Assembly (NCBI GenBank): GCA_019828565.1
Contig: JAHDYR010000016.1
Location: 62,001-126,000, forward strand
Reading direction: 5' to 3'
From: Carpediemonas membranifera
Taxonomy: Eukaryota > Fornicata
Length of the DNA stretch: 64,000 nt
The position numbers and the translations under genes were made by a program. Of this stretch, positions 28,344 through 38,411 are shown in pieces. The notes beneath the pieces are model-generated. The model was not told the DNA's origin. It saw only the letters and a program-made list of their open reading frames with translations, and ran no database searches. Within the stretch, counting starts at the first letter, position 1; the number at the start of each line of letters is the position of its first letter.

Positions 28344-29963
28344 ATGCAGGTGGGGAAACGATTCATATTTGGAACAGACATCGGAACTATACGGTACATT
28401 GGGCCAATCAAGTCCGCTAAAGCTGCTGATGTTGATTATGTGGGCGTAGAATGGGACGAAGACTCCAAGCGGAAGACCACGTACGATGGAAGCTTCGACG
28501 GCGACAGATACTTCACTTGTGATCCGAAACGTGGCTCATTCTTCAAGAGGAGCGCTGTAGAGGGGAAATTCGCCTTTGCCACCCCGTTTTTCGCCGAGAT
28601 CCAGGACAGGTACGAGAAAAACACGCTCACAGACGCCGACAGGGAGGGTATGTTCCTCAACACAGGCAACAGGACCATCCAGATCGAGTTTGTGGGCGAG
28701 GAGAAGATCAGTGCCCGCCAGTCGATGACGGAGCACATCACGGACTTCTGTCTCAAGGAGTCTGCCCTCGGCCGCCCCTACCCTGCAGACATCGCTGAGG
28801 CCGACATCTCGGCCCACATCTCTGCGGTTCAGGCCAAGACGGCGTCCCTGGTGAGCCTGGACATCTCCCGCTGCCTGCTGACGTCCTGGGCCGACCTGGG
28901 CAGTATCCTCGCCATGTGCCCTGCGGTGGAGACCGTGCGGGTCGACGGCAACCATATGGGCCCTGTGGCAGAGGGTGACCCGGCCCTCATCGCCCAGGCC
29001 GCCCCTAAACTGCGGGAGCTGTTCGCCTCGAACTGCGGGCTGAGGGGCGAGGATATCGCTCGGCTAGCCGCGGTACCAGGCCTGAGGGCGCTCCATGTCG
29101 CTGAGAACTCCCTGGGCACGGTCACTGCCCCGCCCTCGTCCCTCAGCCTGGTCCGGCTCGGGCTCGAGCGGTGCGGCGTCGACTCATGGGCGACTGTGCA
29201 GGATATGACCAAGGGCCTGACAATACTGGACTCTCTTGCACTCGAGGGCAACCCGCTGGGGGACCACCAGTTCACGGGGGAGTCGTTCCCGCAGTCACTC
29301 CGGCACATCACAGTTTCCGGCACCGCCATCAACTCCTGGACGACTCTGGAGTCGATGGGGCAGACTTCCGTTGACTCTCTCCGGACCGGGGCGGAGCAGG
29401 TGGAGACCGACGTCAGGCCGGTCGCCGTGCTCGAGGGTCTGACCGCCCACAAGGCGCGGCTGCTGTGCATCGCCCGGCTCGGATGGCTGAGGCTCCTCAA
29501 CGGGGCGCCGGTCAACCAGCTGGAGCGGCAGGATGCGGAGAGGTCGTACGTGCGGTCCGTCGTCCAGTCCATGCCGGGGTCGACCCTCGCCGAGATCGAG
29601 GCCGCCCACCCCATGGTCCCAGTACTCATCGACCGCCACGAGATGCGGCCTGAGTTCCCGGCACTATTCGGCAAGGCCGCCAAGACTACTGTCCTGGTGC
29701 ACTTTAAGGTCATGTCTGGAGACGACGAGATTTTCGCCGAGGACCGCGATGTTCCCCTCAGCATCACCGTGTCTGAGCTCCTCAAGCTGGTTCCAATCCC
29801 AGCCGGTCATGCGGCGGTGCGAGACAGGGCTGCGTGGGTCGACCCTGCGAGCGGGCGGACGGAGGAGCTGACGAAGGAGCTGCTGCTGGTGAGGGACATC
29901 GGGCTGGACGACGGCTACGAGGTCCGTATTCCTGTGACTGCCGTCAAGCGGCGACGGAGGTAG
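28344..29963 (+). CDS. TBCE: Tubulin-folding cofactor E
   Basis: A 539-aa protein with the full TBCE order. First comes a CAP-Gly domain (about residues 1-75: GTIRYIGP, then YVGVEWDEDSKRKTTYDGSFDGDRYF), then leucine-rich repeats (about 150-345: LVSLDISRCLLTSW and LRELFASNCGLRGEDI), and last a ubiquitin-like domain (about 450-535). TBCE binds alpha-tubulin and, with TBCC and TBCD, assembles and disassembles the alpha/beta dimer in the cytosol. The start MQVGKRFIFG leads straight into the CAP-Gly fold, so nothing is missing at the N-terminus. Such a gene fits a microtubule-rich flagellate. Confidence 0.93.
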   Translation: MQVGKRFIFGTDIGTIRYIGPIKSAKAADVDYVGVEWDEDSKRKTTYDGSFDGDRYFTCDPKRGSFFKRSAVEGKFAFATPFFAEIQDRYEKNTLTDADREGMFLNTGNRTIQIEFVGEEKISARQSMTEHITDFCLKESALGRPYPADIAEADISAHISAVQAKTASLVSLDISRCLLTSWADLGSILAMCPAVETVRVDGNHMGPVAEGDPALIAQAAPKLRELFASNCGLRGEDIARLAAVPGLRALHVAENSLGTVTAPPSSLSLVRLGLERCGVDSWATVQDMTKGLTILDSLALEGNPLGDHQFTGESFPQSLRHITVSGTAINSWTTLESMGQTSVDSLRTGAEQVETDVRPVAVLEGLTAHKARLLCIARLGWLRLLNGAPVNQLERQDAERSYVRSVVQSMPGSTLAEIEAAHPMVPVLIDRHEMRPEFPALFGKAAKTTVLVHFKVMSGDDEIFAEDRDVPLSITVSELLKLVPIPAGHAAVRDRAAWVDPASGRTEELTKELLLVRDIGLDDGYEVRIPVTAVKRRRR

Positions 29964-30127
29964 TCATCAGGGTGTGTGGTGATGAAGGTGCAGTGTGAAA
30001 TGACAGACGAGCTTATACCGGCAGTAGCGCGGTCTCTGGCCGATTTACGTTATCATAAATCAGTTTTTGGTCATTCACGTTTTGGCGCAGTATTCGTTCT
30101 TCCGCGCCCACACTAAAGAACGCAAAC

Positions 30128-30754
30128 ATGGACTTCGGAGGATCAATAACGCTCGTATTCGGGCCAATGTTCAGTGGAAAGACGACAGAGCTGATGAGAT
30201 TGTGCGATAGGCAGCAACTAGCTGGACGAAAGGTCCTCGTCATCAAGTACTCCAAGGATACGCGCTACACAGCAAACGATGAGATATCAACACATGTAGG
30301 GCACACGTTGTCGGCGATTCCGACGGACAAGCTGTTCTCAGTCTCCGATGCAGCCCTTGACGCCGAGGTCATCGGCATCGACGAGGGCCAGTTCTTCCCC
30401 GACATTGTCCAGTTCGCAGACGACATGGCCAACGCCGGCAAACACGTCATCGTGGCCGCGCTGGACGGTACCTTCCGCCGCGACCCCTTCCCGTCGCGTG
30501 TGATTGACCTTCTTCCCCGGGCTGAGCATGTCACGAAGCTCAGCGCCGTCTGCCACATCTGCGGGAGGAACGCGCCCTTCTCCAGACGTATCACGGCAGA
30601 CACCGACGTCGAGGTGATTGGCGGTGCGGACATGTACGTCGCCGTCTGCCGCCGCTGCTTCCACGCGGACGTCGCCGAGAGCTTCAAGGTCGACCCCAAG
30701 AGCAGGAGTCCGGTGAGGAACATGACTGTCCCGGAACCCCCCAGGTCGTGGTGA
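30128..30754 (+). CDS. TK1: Thymidine kinase, TK1 type
   Basis: A 208-aa type II thymidine kinase, the salvage enzyme making dTMP from thymidine and ATP. Walker A is FGPMFSGKTTELMR (about residues 11-24). DEGQFFPD (about 85-92) carries the catalytic Glu with the Mg-binding Asp. The lasso-domain zinc cysteines are CHIC (about 142-145) and CRRCFH (about 174-179). All key residues are present. There is no targeting peptide, so a cytosolic enzyme is likely. The length is normal for the family and there is no KEN-box degron tail as in animal TK1. A GATTTA-8nt-TAAATC inverted repeat lies about 67 nt upstream. Confidence 0.96.
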   Translation: MDFGGSITLVFGPMFSGKTTELMRLCDRQQLAGRKVLVIKYSKDTRYTANDEISTHVGHTLSAIPTDKLFSVSDAALDAEVIGIDEGQFFPDIVQFADDMANAGKHVIVAALDGTFRRDPFPSRVIDLLPRAEHVTKLSAVCHICGRNAPFSRRITADTDVEVIGGADMYVAVCRRCFHADVAESFKVDPKSRSPVRNMTVPEPPRSW

Positions 30755-30910
30755 GACGAGTAGCGAGACTCCGTTGCACGTGGTCTCCGTGATAAAGTTG
30801 AAGAAGTGTTGGTATAGAGGGGCGCATGGTGAGAGAGGGGGCATTCGATCGCAAGGATAGCCGGGCCAGGGGCGACTGCAGCGAGTCGGATATTTCGGTG
30901 ATTTTCGGCG

Positions 30911-31531
30911 ATGGCCACTGCGCAAGCAACGAAGAGCTGCATAACACTTCAGGGATCAGCTCAGATCGTGTCTGAGTATCTTGAATGCGCTGTTGAGAAC
31001 ATTCTTTTCCTTCGAGGTGTTTTCCCTGACGATTATTTCACAAGGAAGCGCTTGTACGAGCTCAACGTCGTTACAGCCTCCGATGAGTCACTCAAGAAGT
31101 ATCTGAAGGCCAATCTCGCCACCATCTCCTCGTGGATCGAGAGCAACAAGGTCGAGCGTCTTGTTCTCGTCCTCGCGAACTCGACCAACGACGAAACGAT
31201 CGAACGCTGGGAGTTCGACATCAAGACAGACGCCCAGGCAGAGGATGACGAGGATGCTACATCTGACAAACCACTGAAGGAGATCCAGAAGGAGATCCAG
31301 GCAGTCGTCCGCCAGATCACGACCTCGTCGACGTTCCTGCCGATCATTGAGGTGCCGTGCAGCTTTGACATCATCCTCCACACCAAGCAGGGCCTCGAGA
31401 TGGGCAACGAGTGGGAGATCAGCGCCCCCAAGACCATTGACGGTGCAGTCGAGGTCAAGTTCAAGAGCTTCGACACCAAGCTCCACAGGGTGGAGACCGG
31501 CGTGTGCTACAAGCCCTCGGAAGACTTGTAG
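30911..31531 (+). CDS. MAD2: Spindle-assembly checkpoint protein MAD2 (HORMA domain)
   Basis: A 206-aa HORMA protein. ITLQGSAQIVSEYLECAVENILFLRGVFP matches the Mad2 N-terminus. LERW-type core ETIERWEFDI, the KEIQKEIQAVVRQITTSSTFLP helix and the C-terminal safety-belt region (SFDTKLHRVETGVCYK) follow. Mad2 changes from open to closed form on Mad1 or Cdc20 and restrains APC/C until kinetochores attach. Length and order match Mad2 rather than Rev7/MAD2L2 or Hop1. The only insertion is a short acidic loop (AEDDEDATSD). Confidence 0.95.
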   Translation: MATAQATKSCITLQGSAQIVSEYLECAVENILFLRGVFPDDYFTRKRLYELNVVTASDESLKKYLKANLATISSWIESNKVERLVLVLANSTNDETIERWEFDIKTDAQAEDDEDATSDKPLKEIQKEIQAVVRQITTSSTFLPIIEVPCSFDIILHTKQGLEMGNEWEISAPKTIDGAVEVKFKSFDTKLHRVETGVCYKPSEDL

Positions 31532-31884
31532 GCGGGGCTGTGCCACTCGCACTACCCTTCTCGATAAACCTAACGGTGCGGAGTTCAGCTCATCTCATGT
31601 TTGGGGCATAAGAGCTGCGTCGCCCACAGCGACCGACTCGGGCAGGGGAGTTGGAGGTGATGTCGTGGGGGATTCAGGAGCCTTTTATGAGCTCGCGCTT
31701 GGGATAAGCAGAGATTTAGTTGAACGGACGACCCTGTGACGATGAGAATGCCGCAAGGCTGGATACATCGGTTGACGACAGAGCCAGCGCCAGCAATCTG
31801 AGGGATTGAACCTGCTTCTGTCATAACTGACGTTAAACAGTCGTTTACGTGGAAGTAAAGGCAGTTTAACCGTGAGACGGTGCA
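31532..31884. other. Intergenic, 353 bp
   Basis: No gene was found. A TTCAATC-like T-loop on the minus strand near 31795 is not backed by a tRNA stem set. GGCAGTTTAACC (31860-31871) stands 13 nt before the next ATG. Confidence 0.5.
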
Positions 31885-32847
31885 ATGGCAGTATTACACG
31901 ACACAGTGGAGCCTAGCGACTGTATAGACTCAATACAACTGTCAGATGGGCGCTGGATAGTTGCTATTGGTACATATTTGCTCAATAAGAGCGATGGGAC
32001 GCGCAGTGGGCGGATATACCTCGGCATTGGCGACCTGTTCGATGCAACGGACTATACAGCCGTGGATGGCGTCTTTGATCTCCGTTTCTACCGTATCAAT
32101 GGCATCATTCGGCTCGTGGTTGCCGACTGCCTCGGCCGCCTCACCATCTACACCATGGCCGAGGCCCCACTCGCTCTGCACAAGGAGAGCTCGGTCCAGA
32201 TGCACGAGGGTCTCGCCTTCCACATCTCATTCGATGGAAACACCTTCATCACCACCGGCTCGGATGGCTGTGTGGCTATTGCTGCCCTCGACAAGCAGAC
32301 CCTCGCCCTCGAGCGACAGGCATCGTGGAAAGCCCACGACTATGACCCGTGGTGCTGCATCCACAGCGAGGCTGACCCGAATCAGCTACTCACCGGTGGC
32401 GACGATTGCGCACTCAAGGTTTGGGATCAAAGATGTCCGGAAGTAGTTTTGAAGTCGTCAATGGCCCATGGAGCCGGGGTAACCTGCATGACGTGGGTTG
32501 GCGGTGAGCTCGTGACCGGCAGCTATGACGGTGTCATCCGGATCTTTGATATCAGGAGGATCGGATACGAGAGGGATTCCATCTCCACGGAGGCCGGCGT
32601 CTGGCGGTGTCGGCCCAGCCCGACTGACCCGAGTACCCTGGCTGTAGCTAACATGCATGCGGGGTTCAGCAAGGCGAGTCTGGCCTCGATGTCCGTTGTC
32701 TCCCAGTACAAAGCCCATGGTGTCGGTGTGGAGGGCGCCGAGGTTGGCCTGGGCTATGGTGTGGCGTGGCTGGGGGAGATAGTGGGGTGCGTGTCGTTTT
32801 ATGACCATACATTCTCACTGTGGGATGAGTGTGGGCAGGATTGTTGA
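31885..32847 (+). CDS. DPH7: DPH7-like WD40 protein (diphthamide pathway)
   Basis: A 320-aa WD40 propeller whose blades follow DPH7/RRT2 closely. WKAHDYDPWCCI is followed by LLTGGDDCALKVWDQR, LVTGSYDGVIRIFDIRR, GVWRCRPSP with AVANMHAGF, and a final VSFYDHTFSLWD. DPH7 is the diphthine methylesterase that removes a methyl ester from the EF-2 histidine adduct, so that diphthamide synthetase can finish diphthamide. It acts in the cytosol. The sequence spans all expected blades with no extra domain. The ATG lies 13 nt after GGCAGTTTAACC. Confidence 0.87.
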   Translation: MAVLHDTVEPSDCIDSIQLSDGRWIVAIGTYLLNKSDGTRSGRIYLGIGDLFDATDYTAVDGVFDLRFYRINGIIRLVVADCLGRLTIYTMAEAPLALHKESSVQMHEGLAFHISFDGNTFITTGSDGCVAIAALDKQTLALERQASWKAHDYDPWCCIHSEADPNQLLTGGDDCALKVWDQRCPEVVLKSSMAHGAGVTCMTWVGGELVTGSYDGVIRIFDIRRIGYERDSISTEAGVWRCRPSPTDPSTLAVANMHAGFSKASLASMSVVSQYKAHGVGVEGAEVGLGYGVAWLGEIVGCVSFYDHTFSLWDECGQDC

Positions 32848-32960
32848 TAAATAGTTCCGGTGGGTTTGAAGGACCGTGTTGGGCAGGGCATGGACTGATA
32901 TGGAATCTGGGACAGTGTGGAATGATTGGTTCATTTCCACCGGCCAGTGGGAGGACGGAC

Positions 32961-33611
32961 ATGAACGAGAGCGACCTTTTCGCTGACCTTGAACAAGAAG
33001 CGAACGCTTTCGACGATTATTTCGGCAATGCGCATTTCGGAGGCACGCCAGTGACGAACATGGAGCAGCAATCAGCCAAGACGCCCAAAAGCCAAGCAAC
33101 AAGCAAGCCGTCCAAGACTCCCGGGACCATTTCCCACTCCCTGAATGCTCGTATGGCCACGCTCACTTCCGCCATCGAGAAACACGGCATCAGCGGCATC
33201 TCTCTCGACGGGACGCTGGCCTCCCAGCGCAGCCTCGTCGACGCCCTCGACCTCCTGTGCAACCTCGCTGTGGGCAGCCAACGGGCCGAGCGGCAGATGA
33301 ACGACCGCGTGACGCAGCTCGAGGCCGGGAATGCCCGGTCATCCCGGGACATCTCCCACATCCAAGAGGAGCTCAAGAAGGAGAGACTCAAGAGCAGTGC
33401 CAGGGATAGCCAGCTGCTCGACCAGCGTGATGTCCAGGCCCGGGAGATGGACACCGAGGCCCATGCCCGCGAGCTGGTCGACCTTGAGTGCAGGAGGATG
33501 GGGAGGAGGGAGCAGCAGTACAAGCACAAGCTCAAGAGGAAGGATACCGAGCACGCCAAGCTCAGGGAACAGCTCCTGAGCATCCAGAAGAAGAGCTCGA
33601 TGCCGGGGTGA
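32961..33611 (+). CDS. Coiled-coil protein, possibly ADIP/SSX2IP-like
   Basis: A 216-aa protein with an acidic N-terminus (MNESDLFADLEQEANAFDDY), a Ser/Thr/Lys-rich linker, and a helical coiled coil from about residue 95 to the end. The helical part (SLVDALDLLCNLAVGSQR, later KHKLKRKDTEHAKLREQL) recalls the first coiled coil of afadin- and alpha-actinin-binding protein/Msd1, which anchors microtubules at spindle poles or centrosomes. The match is short, so the name is tentative. I chose ATG 32961 because codons upstream to GTG 32829 overlap the DPH7 gene and lack coding character. Confidence 0.6.
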   Translation: MNESDLFADLEQEANAFDDYFGNAHFGGTPVTNMEQQSAKTPKSQATSKPSKTPGTISHSLNARMATLTSAIEKHGISGISLDGTLASQRSLVDALDLLCNLAVGSQRAERQMNDRVTQLEAGNARSSRDISHIQEELKKERLKSSARDSQLLDQRDVQAREMDTEAHARELVDLECRRMGRREQQYKHKLKRKDTEHAKLREQLLSIQKKSSMPG

Positions 33612-34164
33612 CCTCGACAGTCGCGGTAGAGTTAGAAACGCTGCTTGTTGGTATAAACAGTATAGTATTGCGTTTGGAGTGCAGACATGGTTGTATTAAA
33701 TCCTCGTCTAACCATGTGAGCCCGGGGCAACTTCAGTGTTTATCAAAAGGCAAGCGGCGAACCCCTCGCTGCAGCAACTGCCTAACTAACCTCGCAGCCG
33801 CCTTGCTCACCGAAGGCAGCAGCAATAGCCACTGGCAAACCCCATGTAAATACACCATGTCGAGAAGACAGCAGCGTTCGACACAGACGATGGACGACAG
33901 ACGACGCATCTTTTCGTGCAGACCGACGACTGAAAGCACGAAAGCCCGATTGTACAGACGAGGGCTGAAGTGGGTGAGTGGAGGTAGTGTGCCGCGCAGG
34001 ATTAGAATTGTTGAGTCTACGCTTCACCACTCATAACATAACCTGCACCGACAAAGAAAGTCAGCCCAGACATGTGGCGATAGAATACGCAGCTCTATTA
34101 GGCGGCTTTTGCACATTGGAGCACACTCGATGAACCTAAAACTGCACCTTGGCCAAAATTTCCG
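33612..34164. other. Intergenic, 553 bp
   Basis: One of the longest gaps outside the duplicated region. Open frames on both strands here lack homology and codon bias. A TAAAACTGCACC element (34137-34148) lies 16 nt before the ARL3 ATG. No RNA gene was recognised. Confidence 0.5.
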
Positions 34165-34698
34165 ATGGGGCTGTTAGACATCATCCGCAAGCTTAAGAAG
34201 AGCGACAAGGAGCTCCGAATCCTTATGCTCGGCCTCGATAACTCTGGCAAGACCACGGCCCTGAAGCAGCTCTCTGATGAGGATCCCTCGTCTGTTTGCC
34301 CCACACAGGGCTTCATGCTCAAATCCATTGTACACAACAGCTTTAATCTCAATGTTTGGGATATTGGAGGCCAGAAGACCATCCGGCCATACTGGCGCAA
34401 CTACTACGAGGGCACCGATGCCCTGATCTACGTTGTCGATTCCGCGGATCGCAGGCGCATGGAGGAGTGCGGTTTGGAACTGTCGCTCCTGCTCGAGGAG
34501 GAGAAGCTCGCCGGTGTTCCCGTCCTCGTCTTCGCCAACAAGCAGGACCTGCTGAACGCCCTGCCTGCCCAGGACATCGCCGACTCCCTCGAGCTCAACG
34601 GCATCAGGGACCGCCAGTGGCAGATCCAGCCGTGCAGTGCTAAGACCGGAGAGGGCCTCCAGAAGGGTCTGACGTGGATTCTCAAGTCTATTCGTTAA
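34165..34698 (+). CDS. ARL3: ADP-ribosylation factor-like GTPase ARL3
   Basis: A 177-aa Arf-family GTPase. G1 is [12 protein letters not shown] (about residues 23-34). PTQGF in switch [15 protein letters not shown] in switch II, NKQDLL (G4) and [10 protein letters not shown] (G5) match ARL3 more than ARL2, which has PTLGF and a Ser-Tyr-Trp switch II. The N-terminus [11 protein letters not shown] has Gly2, yet ARL3 proteins are generally not myristoylated. ARL3 releases lipidated cargo from UNC119/PDE6D inside cilia. The gene fits a flagellated cell. The stop codon overlaps a run of A. Confidence 0.93.
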   Translation: MGLLDIIRKLKKSDKELRILMLGLDNSGKTTALKQLSDEDPSSVCPTQGFMLKSIVHNSFNLNVWDIGGQKTIRPYWRNYYEGTDALIYVVDSADRRRMEECGLELSLLLEEEKLAGVPVLVFANKQDLLNALPAQDIADSLELNGIRDRQWQIQPCSAKTGEGLQKGLTWILKSIR

Positions 34699-34882
34699 AA
34701 AAAGACAAACGGCAATTGGTGCGATCAGAGTGAATTGACAGATTTGCACAAAAGGGTGCTGGGGATGTGGTCTTAAGATCTGGTCTATAGGGACACGCAT
34801 ACGTATCCTTACGTATCCCCACACCACGCCACATGACATAAACTGCACCATCATCATACGGTGAAAAGAACCATGGACTGTT

Positions 34883-36916
34883 ATGAAGACTGTGACGATT
34901 ACTAACGTCCGTTATTCACAGAGTAAGACGAGTATCTCAAAGAACATTTTCAATGAGGCAGTTTCTGCCGAGATTTTACTCCAAGCTCCCTTCTTTCGCG
35001 GTGCCCTGTGCTCTGGCTTCCGCGAAGAACATACTAAGACAGTTTTCTTCCCATCTCTCCGCGCTTCCGGTCTCCATGACGTCATCACCCTTCTGCTAAG
35101 CCCGATGTCCGCCTATGTCCCCATCGAGGACGTCCCCTCCTCCGTCCATGCCCTCAGCGCCGCCCACTACATGGGGCTGGACGGAATAGACCATGTTATT
35201 GCCAAGTACATTGCTGAGAATTTGGTGTTCTCCCCAATTGTCCTGGTCGGGCTCCCCGAAGATTGCCTCGCACTTGTCATCCAGTACTGCTCGCCGATAG
35301 CGCTGCTGCTGGTCGAGTTCGAGGTCGAGAACACCGAGTTTGTCATCGAGACCCTGGCCCGGGCTTGGAGGGGGTGGGACAGACGCGGATCGTCTCGACA
35401 CGACTTGGTTGGGGCCGACCTTGCCATTATCGCCCAGTCGGGATCAGAATCTGCCATGAACCGCGTGCTCTTAGCGTGCTCGACCCTCGTCACAACGTTC
35501 AGCCCACGCCCCCGCACGCCCCTGCCCAACCTCGCCCTGATCTTTGCCCGCTGCACCCAACTCACAAGGGTCGACCTGTCGAACGTCGACGATGAGGCCG
35601 TGCCTGTTATAACCCAGCCCTACCCTACCAGTCGACGGACACCGCCAACGGTGGTCCTGCGGGGGGCTGGTTCGAGTCTATCCGGGTCTGATCTTCGACC
35701 GCTATTGTCATTGAGTCAGCGCAGTCAAAGCTCAGACAGGGCACGATTGCCCATGTCTCCCGCCCGACATCCGACACAGATCTTGACCGCCCGCCGGAGA
35801 TCCATGCCGCCCACCCCGCGGCTCATCCCCCAGTCGACCGCCGACCCGCCTCTTGTCATAGACATGGGCATCATGTCACGTGCCTTAGCCTGCCCACTGG
35901 CCAGCTGGGCTCTCACCACTCTATCCGCTGTGGTCGACCTCGACCTGTCTTCATGCGTCGCCTTGGGTGACACGGGCGGGTCTCTCCTCGCCATGATCAT
36001 ACCTAATCAACAGATTAGATCACTCAATGTTAGCCGTTGTGGACTGCAGTCCAAGGGTGTCAGAATGCTGCTCCAGGCAGCCAGTAAGTCCCGGTATCTT
36101 AATGAGCTCGTGCTCGACCACAACACGTTCTCAAACTCAGACCCACACGCGATAAGCAATGAGTGTCAGATGCTAGCCGCTGCGGTCAAGACGTCCAGAC
36201 TGCAGCTGCTCCATCTGGGCGATATGAGCGCCTCCAGGGACCACGGTGCGGCCCTGTTCGAGGCCCTGGGAGAGTCGGGTCTCGCCACCTTGGCCGACCT
36301 GTCCGTCGCGGGGTGGCCGCTCACATCCTCTAGTGCCACGGCACTGAAGCAGTCGCGGGTATTCCGGCATTTGCAGCGATTGGACATTTCCGGCGTCAGT
36401 CTCATTTCTACTGGGTCCGATCCCCTTAATATTATCATGTCTGCCATATCTCAATCCGATATACGAGATCTATTCTTTGAATCCATGGGCGAGCTTTCCG
36501 TGGACGCCGGACGCCTCCTGGGCGCCCTTCTGTACAACACCCCCGCCCTGGAGCAGCTGTCTATCGCCCACACCGAGCTCTCGGCCTCAGTGGTGCGGAG
36601 CATCGTCAAGGGGCTCCAGCCAAACCCCCGTATCGGATTCTGTGCGGTGCGGCGGCTGGATCTGTCCTGGTGTGGGCTCAGGTTTTCTGGTGCTAGCTTT
36701 ATATTCTCGGTAATGCGGATGCCGGCGAGTCGACTGAGCACGCTTGTGTTACGGGGTAACACTCTCGGGCCTGCGACGGTGCGGGCCGCCGCGGACTTGG
36801 TGCGGCATCTGCGGGGCGTGGACTACGGTCGGTATCAGCAGCTTGACCTGGACCTTCGCGACGACGTTGAGGGGCTCGGGGTTGTCCCGGACTTGCCCGG
36901 TTGTATCCATATGTGA
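34883..36916 (+). CDS. BTB/POZ plus leucine-rich-repeat protein (full copy)
   Basis: A 677-aa protein. Residues about 30-115 resemble a BTB fold (APFFRGALCSGFREEHTKTV, then LRASGLHDVITLLLS and VHALSAAHYMGLDGIDHVI), followed by a BACK-like helical stretch. After a Ser/Arg/Pro-rich linker (about 250-325) come irregular leucine-rich repeats to the end (VDLDLSSCVALGDTGG, LRSLNVSRCGLQ-type units, LQRLDISGVSL, VRRLDLSWCGL). BTB domains often dimerise or bind Cul3, so a substrate adaptor is plausible but unproven. Bases from 35122 on are duplicated downstream. Only this copy keeps the N-terminal 80 codons and an unbroken frame. Confidence 0.75.
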   Translation: MKTVTITNVRYSQSKTSISKNIFNEAVSAEILLQAPFFRGALCSGFREEHTKTVFFPSLRASGLHDVITLLLSPMSAYVPIEDVPSSVHALSAAHYMGLDGIDHVIAKYIAENLVFSPIVLVGLPEDCLALVIQYCSPIALLLVEFEVENTEFVIETLARAWRGWDRRGSSRHDLVGADLAIIAQSGSESAMNRVLLACSTLVTTFSPRPRTPLPNLALIFARCTQLTRVDLSNVDDEAVPVITQPYPTSRRTPPTVVLRGAGSSLSGSDLRPLLSLSQRSQSSDRARLPMSPARHPTQILTARRRSMPPTPRLIPQSTADPPLVIDMGIMSRALACPLASWALTTLSAVVDLDLSSCVALGDTGGSLLAMIIPNQQIRSLNVSRCGLQSKGVRMLLQAASKSRYLNELVLDHNTFSNSDPHAISNECQMLAAAVKTSRLQLLHLGDMSASRDHGAALFEALGESGLATLADLSVAGWPLTSSSATALKQSRVFRHLQRLDISGVSLISTGSDPLNIIMSAISQSDIRDLFFESMGELSVDAGRLLGALLYNTPALEQLSIAHTELSASVVRSIVKGLQPNPRIGFCAVRRLDLSWCGLRFSGASFIFSVMRMPASRLSTLVLRGNTLGPATVRAAADLVRHLRGVDYGRYQQLDLDLRDDVEGLGVVPDLPGCIHM

Positions 36917-36998
36917 TAGTGCCGGCTATGTCACGTGGACACCACTGAACTGAAGTCCACGGAAGTAGCGAGTGAACTCATTTTTACGCGCCCATCAT

Positions 36999-38411
36999 TT
37001 ACCTGAGCTTGAGTGCAATTGACATCAGGGGGACAACTCCGAGGCCGCACACTGTCGCGCTGAGCCCCAGTTGGGGGAGCAGGTCGACGTCTGCCCTGCT
37101 TATTGCTGTAGCCGCACCGCCCAGCAGCGCAAGCACAGCCAGGCCGCGGAGGTCGACCATGGCTCGGAGTGCGTCCATGACGCGGCCAGACTTGGTGAAC
37201 CAGGCCGCGTTAGTCCCCAACCTTAGCGTCAGTGGGCCCAGCCCCAGAGCAATACATGCTGCCGGAGAATAGTGCGACCCAACCCACACCGTACCGATCG
37301 ATATAAGTCCTATCATAAACATGAGAGCGTTATTGGTGCGGAGTTGAGCGGGGTTCAGCGTCGACGCCGCAATATTCTCAAACGGCCCGTTTAGGGCGAA
37401 CAGGGGTAGTGCCAGCCATGAAAGCTGGACCGCCCGCACAACGTCCGGGCCCGAGGTCGGGAACACGACAGACATGGCCAGCGGGGTCAGCGGGCATCCG
37501 AGGGCAACAGCAGCAAAGGCAATGTAGGTCTCGAGTCGCGCCATTCGAAGCAGACCCAGCTTGTCGACGCCACTGTCTCTGGCGGCACGGAGGGCGACCT
37601 GCTCGTCGATGGGAGCGAAGATGAACTTGACAGGCATGCCTGATAGTGTTGCTGAGAGTGCCCAAGCCCCGCTGAACGCACCGGAGGGTGCTGCAAATGC
37701 CATGACAGCCCTCTCGCCCTCGGCCAGCACCAGACGTTGGGCGGAGTTGAGCGTGTATTGGGTCATAAACTGCGAGTCGACTCTGCCCCACTGGGCACGG
37801 GGCTGGGGCTTGACTGAGCGGGACACAGTGGCGAACACGGCGAGGAGGGTGAGTGAGGCGGCTAGTTGCGTGGCGGCCAAGCATGCAGGGGTCCAGGCGG
37901 GAGTGATGGCCTTGGCACTCACCCCAATCGCCACAGCGACTGTAATCACGCTCCTGACGGTTTCAGCGAGCGAGTCGGCGTGTGTCTTGACTTCAATCGA
38001 GTCGGCCAGGAGACAACGGCCCAGGAAGGGTTCGGCCGCCGCCTCGACCAGTGCGGCCATCATGATGATACCGCCGGCTATGGCACCACATGTAAAGGGG
38101 ACGGACTCGGTCATGAGGAGTTCGGGCTTGCTGACAACCAGCATGACAGCCACAACAGCCACCACAGCTGTTATGAGGAAAGGTATGGTCTTGTATGCTG
38201 GGGAGATACGGTGTTCTGTCGAGAATACCCGCATCTGGGTTGTTCGTACGTTCTCGAGAGCTAGGAGCGTGCATACGGTCGTAATGATCTGAAACTGGAC
38301 GGCAGAAAGACTGAAAGCATCTGTAGGTAATCTAGCAGTAATATACATGTTTGATGCGAATGATATGGCGTTTGCAGCCACCTGGCCGCTGAGGATGGAC
38401 AGTAGCCCCAT
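36999..38411 (-). CDS. RFT1: RFT1 family, N-glycan precursor flipping factor (unit 1)
   Basis: A 470-aa polytopic membrane protein with 10-12 hydrophobic segments. RFT1 landmarks are visible: GQVAANAISFASNMYIT at the N-terminus, SLAETVRSVITVAVAIG mid-protein, QRLVLAEGERAVMAF (family LLTEGE block) and KFIFAPIDEQVALR (family FxPIEE block). RFT1 acts in the ER membrane at the step where Man5GlcNAc2-PP-dolichol reaches the lumen, though whether it is the flippase itself is debated. It implies a lipid-linked oligosaccharide pathway here. It is convergent with BTB-LRR and divergent from PRP38 with only 144 bp between. Confidence 0.87.
   Translation of the reverse strand: MGLLSILSGQVAANAISFASNMYITARLPTDAFSLSAVQFQIITTVCTLLALENVRTTQMRVFSTEHRISPAYKTIPFLITAVVAVVAVMLVVSKPELLMTESVPFTCGAIAGGIIMMAALVEAAAEPFLGRCLLADSIEVKTHADSLAETVRSVITVAVAIGVSAKAITPAWTPACLAATQLAASLTLLAVFATVSRSVKPQPRAQWGRVDSQFMTQYTLNSAQRLVLAEGERAVMAFAAPSGAFSGAWALSATLSGMPVKFIFAPIDEQVALRAARDSGVDKLGLLRMARLETYIAFAAVALGCPLTPLAMSVVFPTSGPDVVRAVQLSWLALPLFALNGPFENIAASTLNPAQLRTNNALMFMIGLISIGTVWVGSHYSPAACIALGLGPLTLRLGTNAAWFTKSGRVMDALRAMVDLRGLAVLALLGGAATAISRADVDLLPQLGLSATVCGLGVVPLMSIALKLR

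Noticed and set aside
31740-31815. Possible minus-strand tRNA (TTCAATC loop)
   Set aside because: The T stem pairs at only three positions and no acceptor, D or anticodon stem could be matched.
33488-34036. 182-codon plus-strand ORF in the 33.6-34.2 kb gap
   Set aside because: Begins inside the coiled-coil gene in another frame, has no family match and atypical codon use.
35640-35800. GGTTCGAGTC (B-box-like) inside the BTB-LRR gene
   Set aside because: Lies in coding sequence and has no A box or cloverleaf around it.
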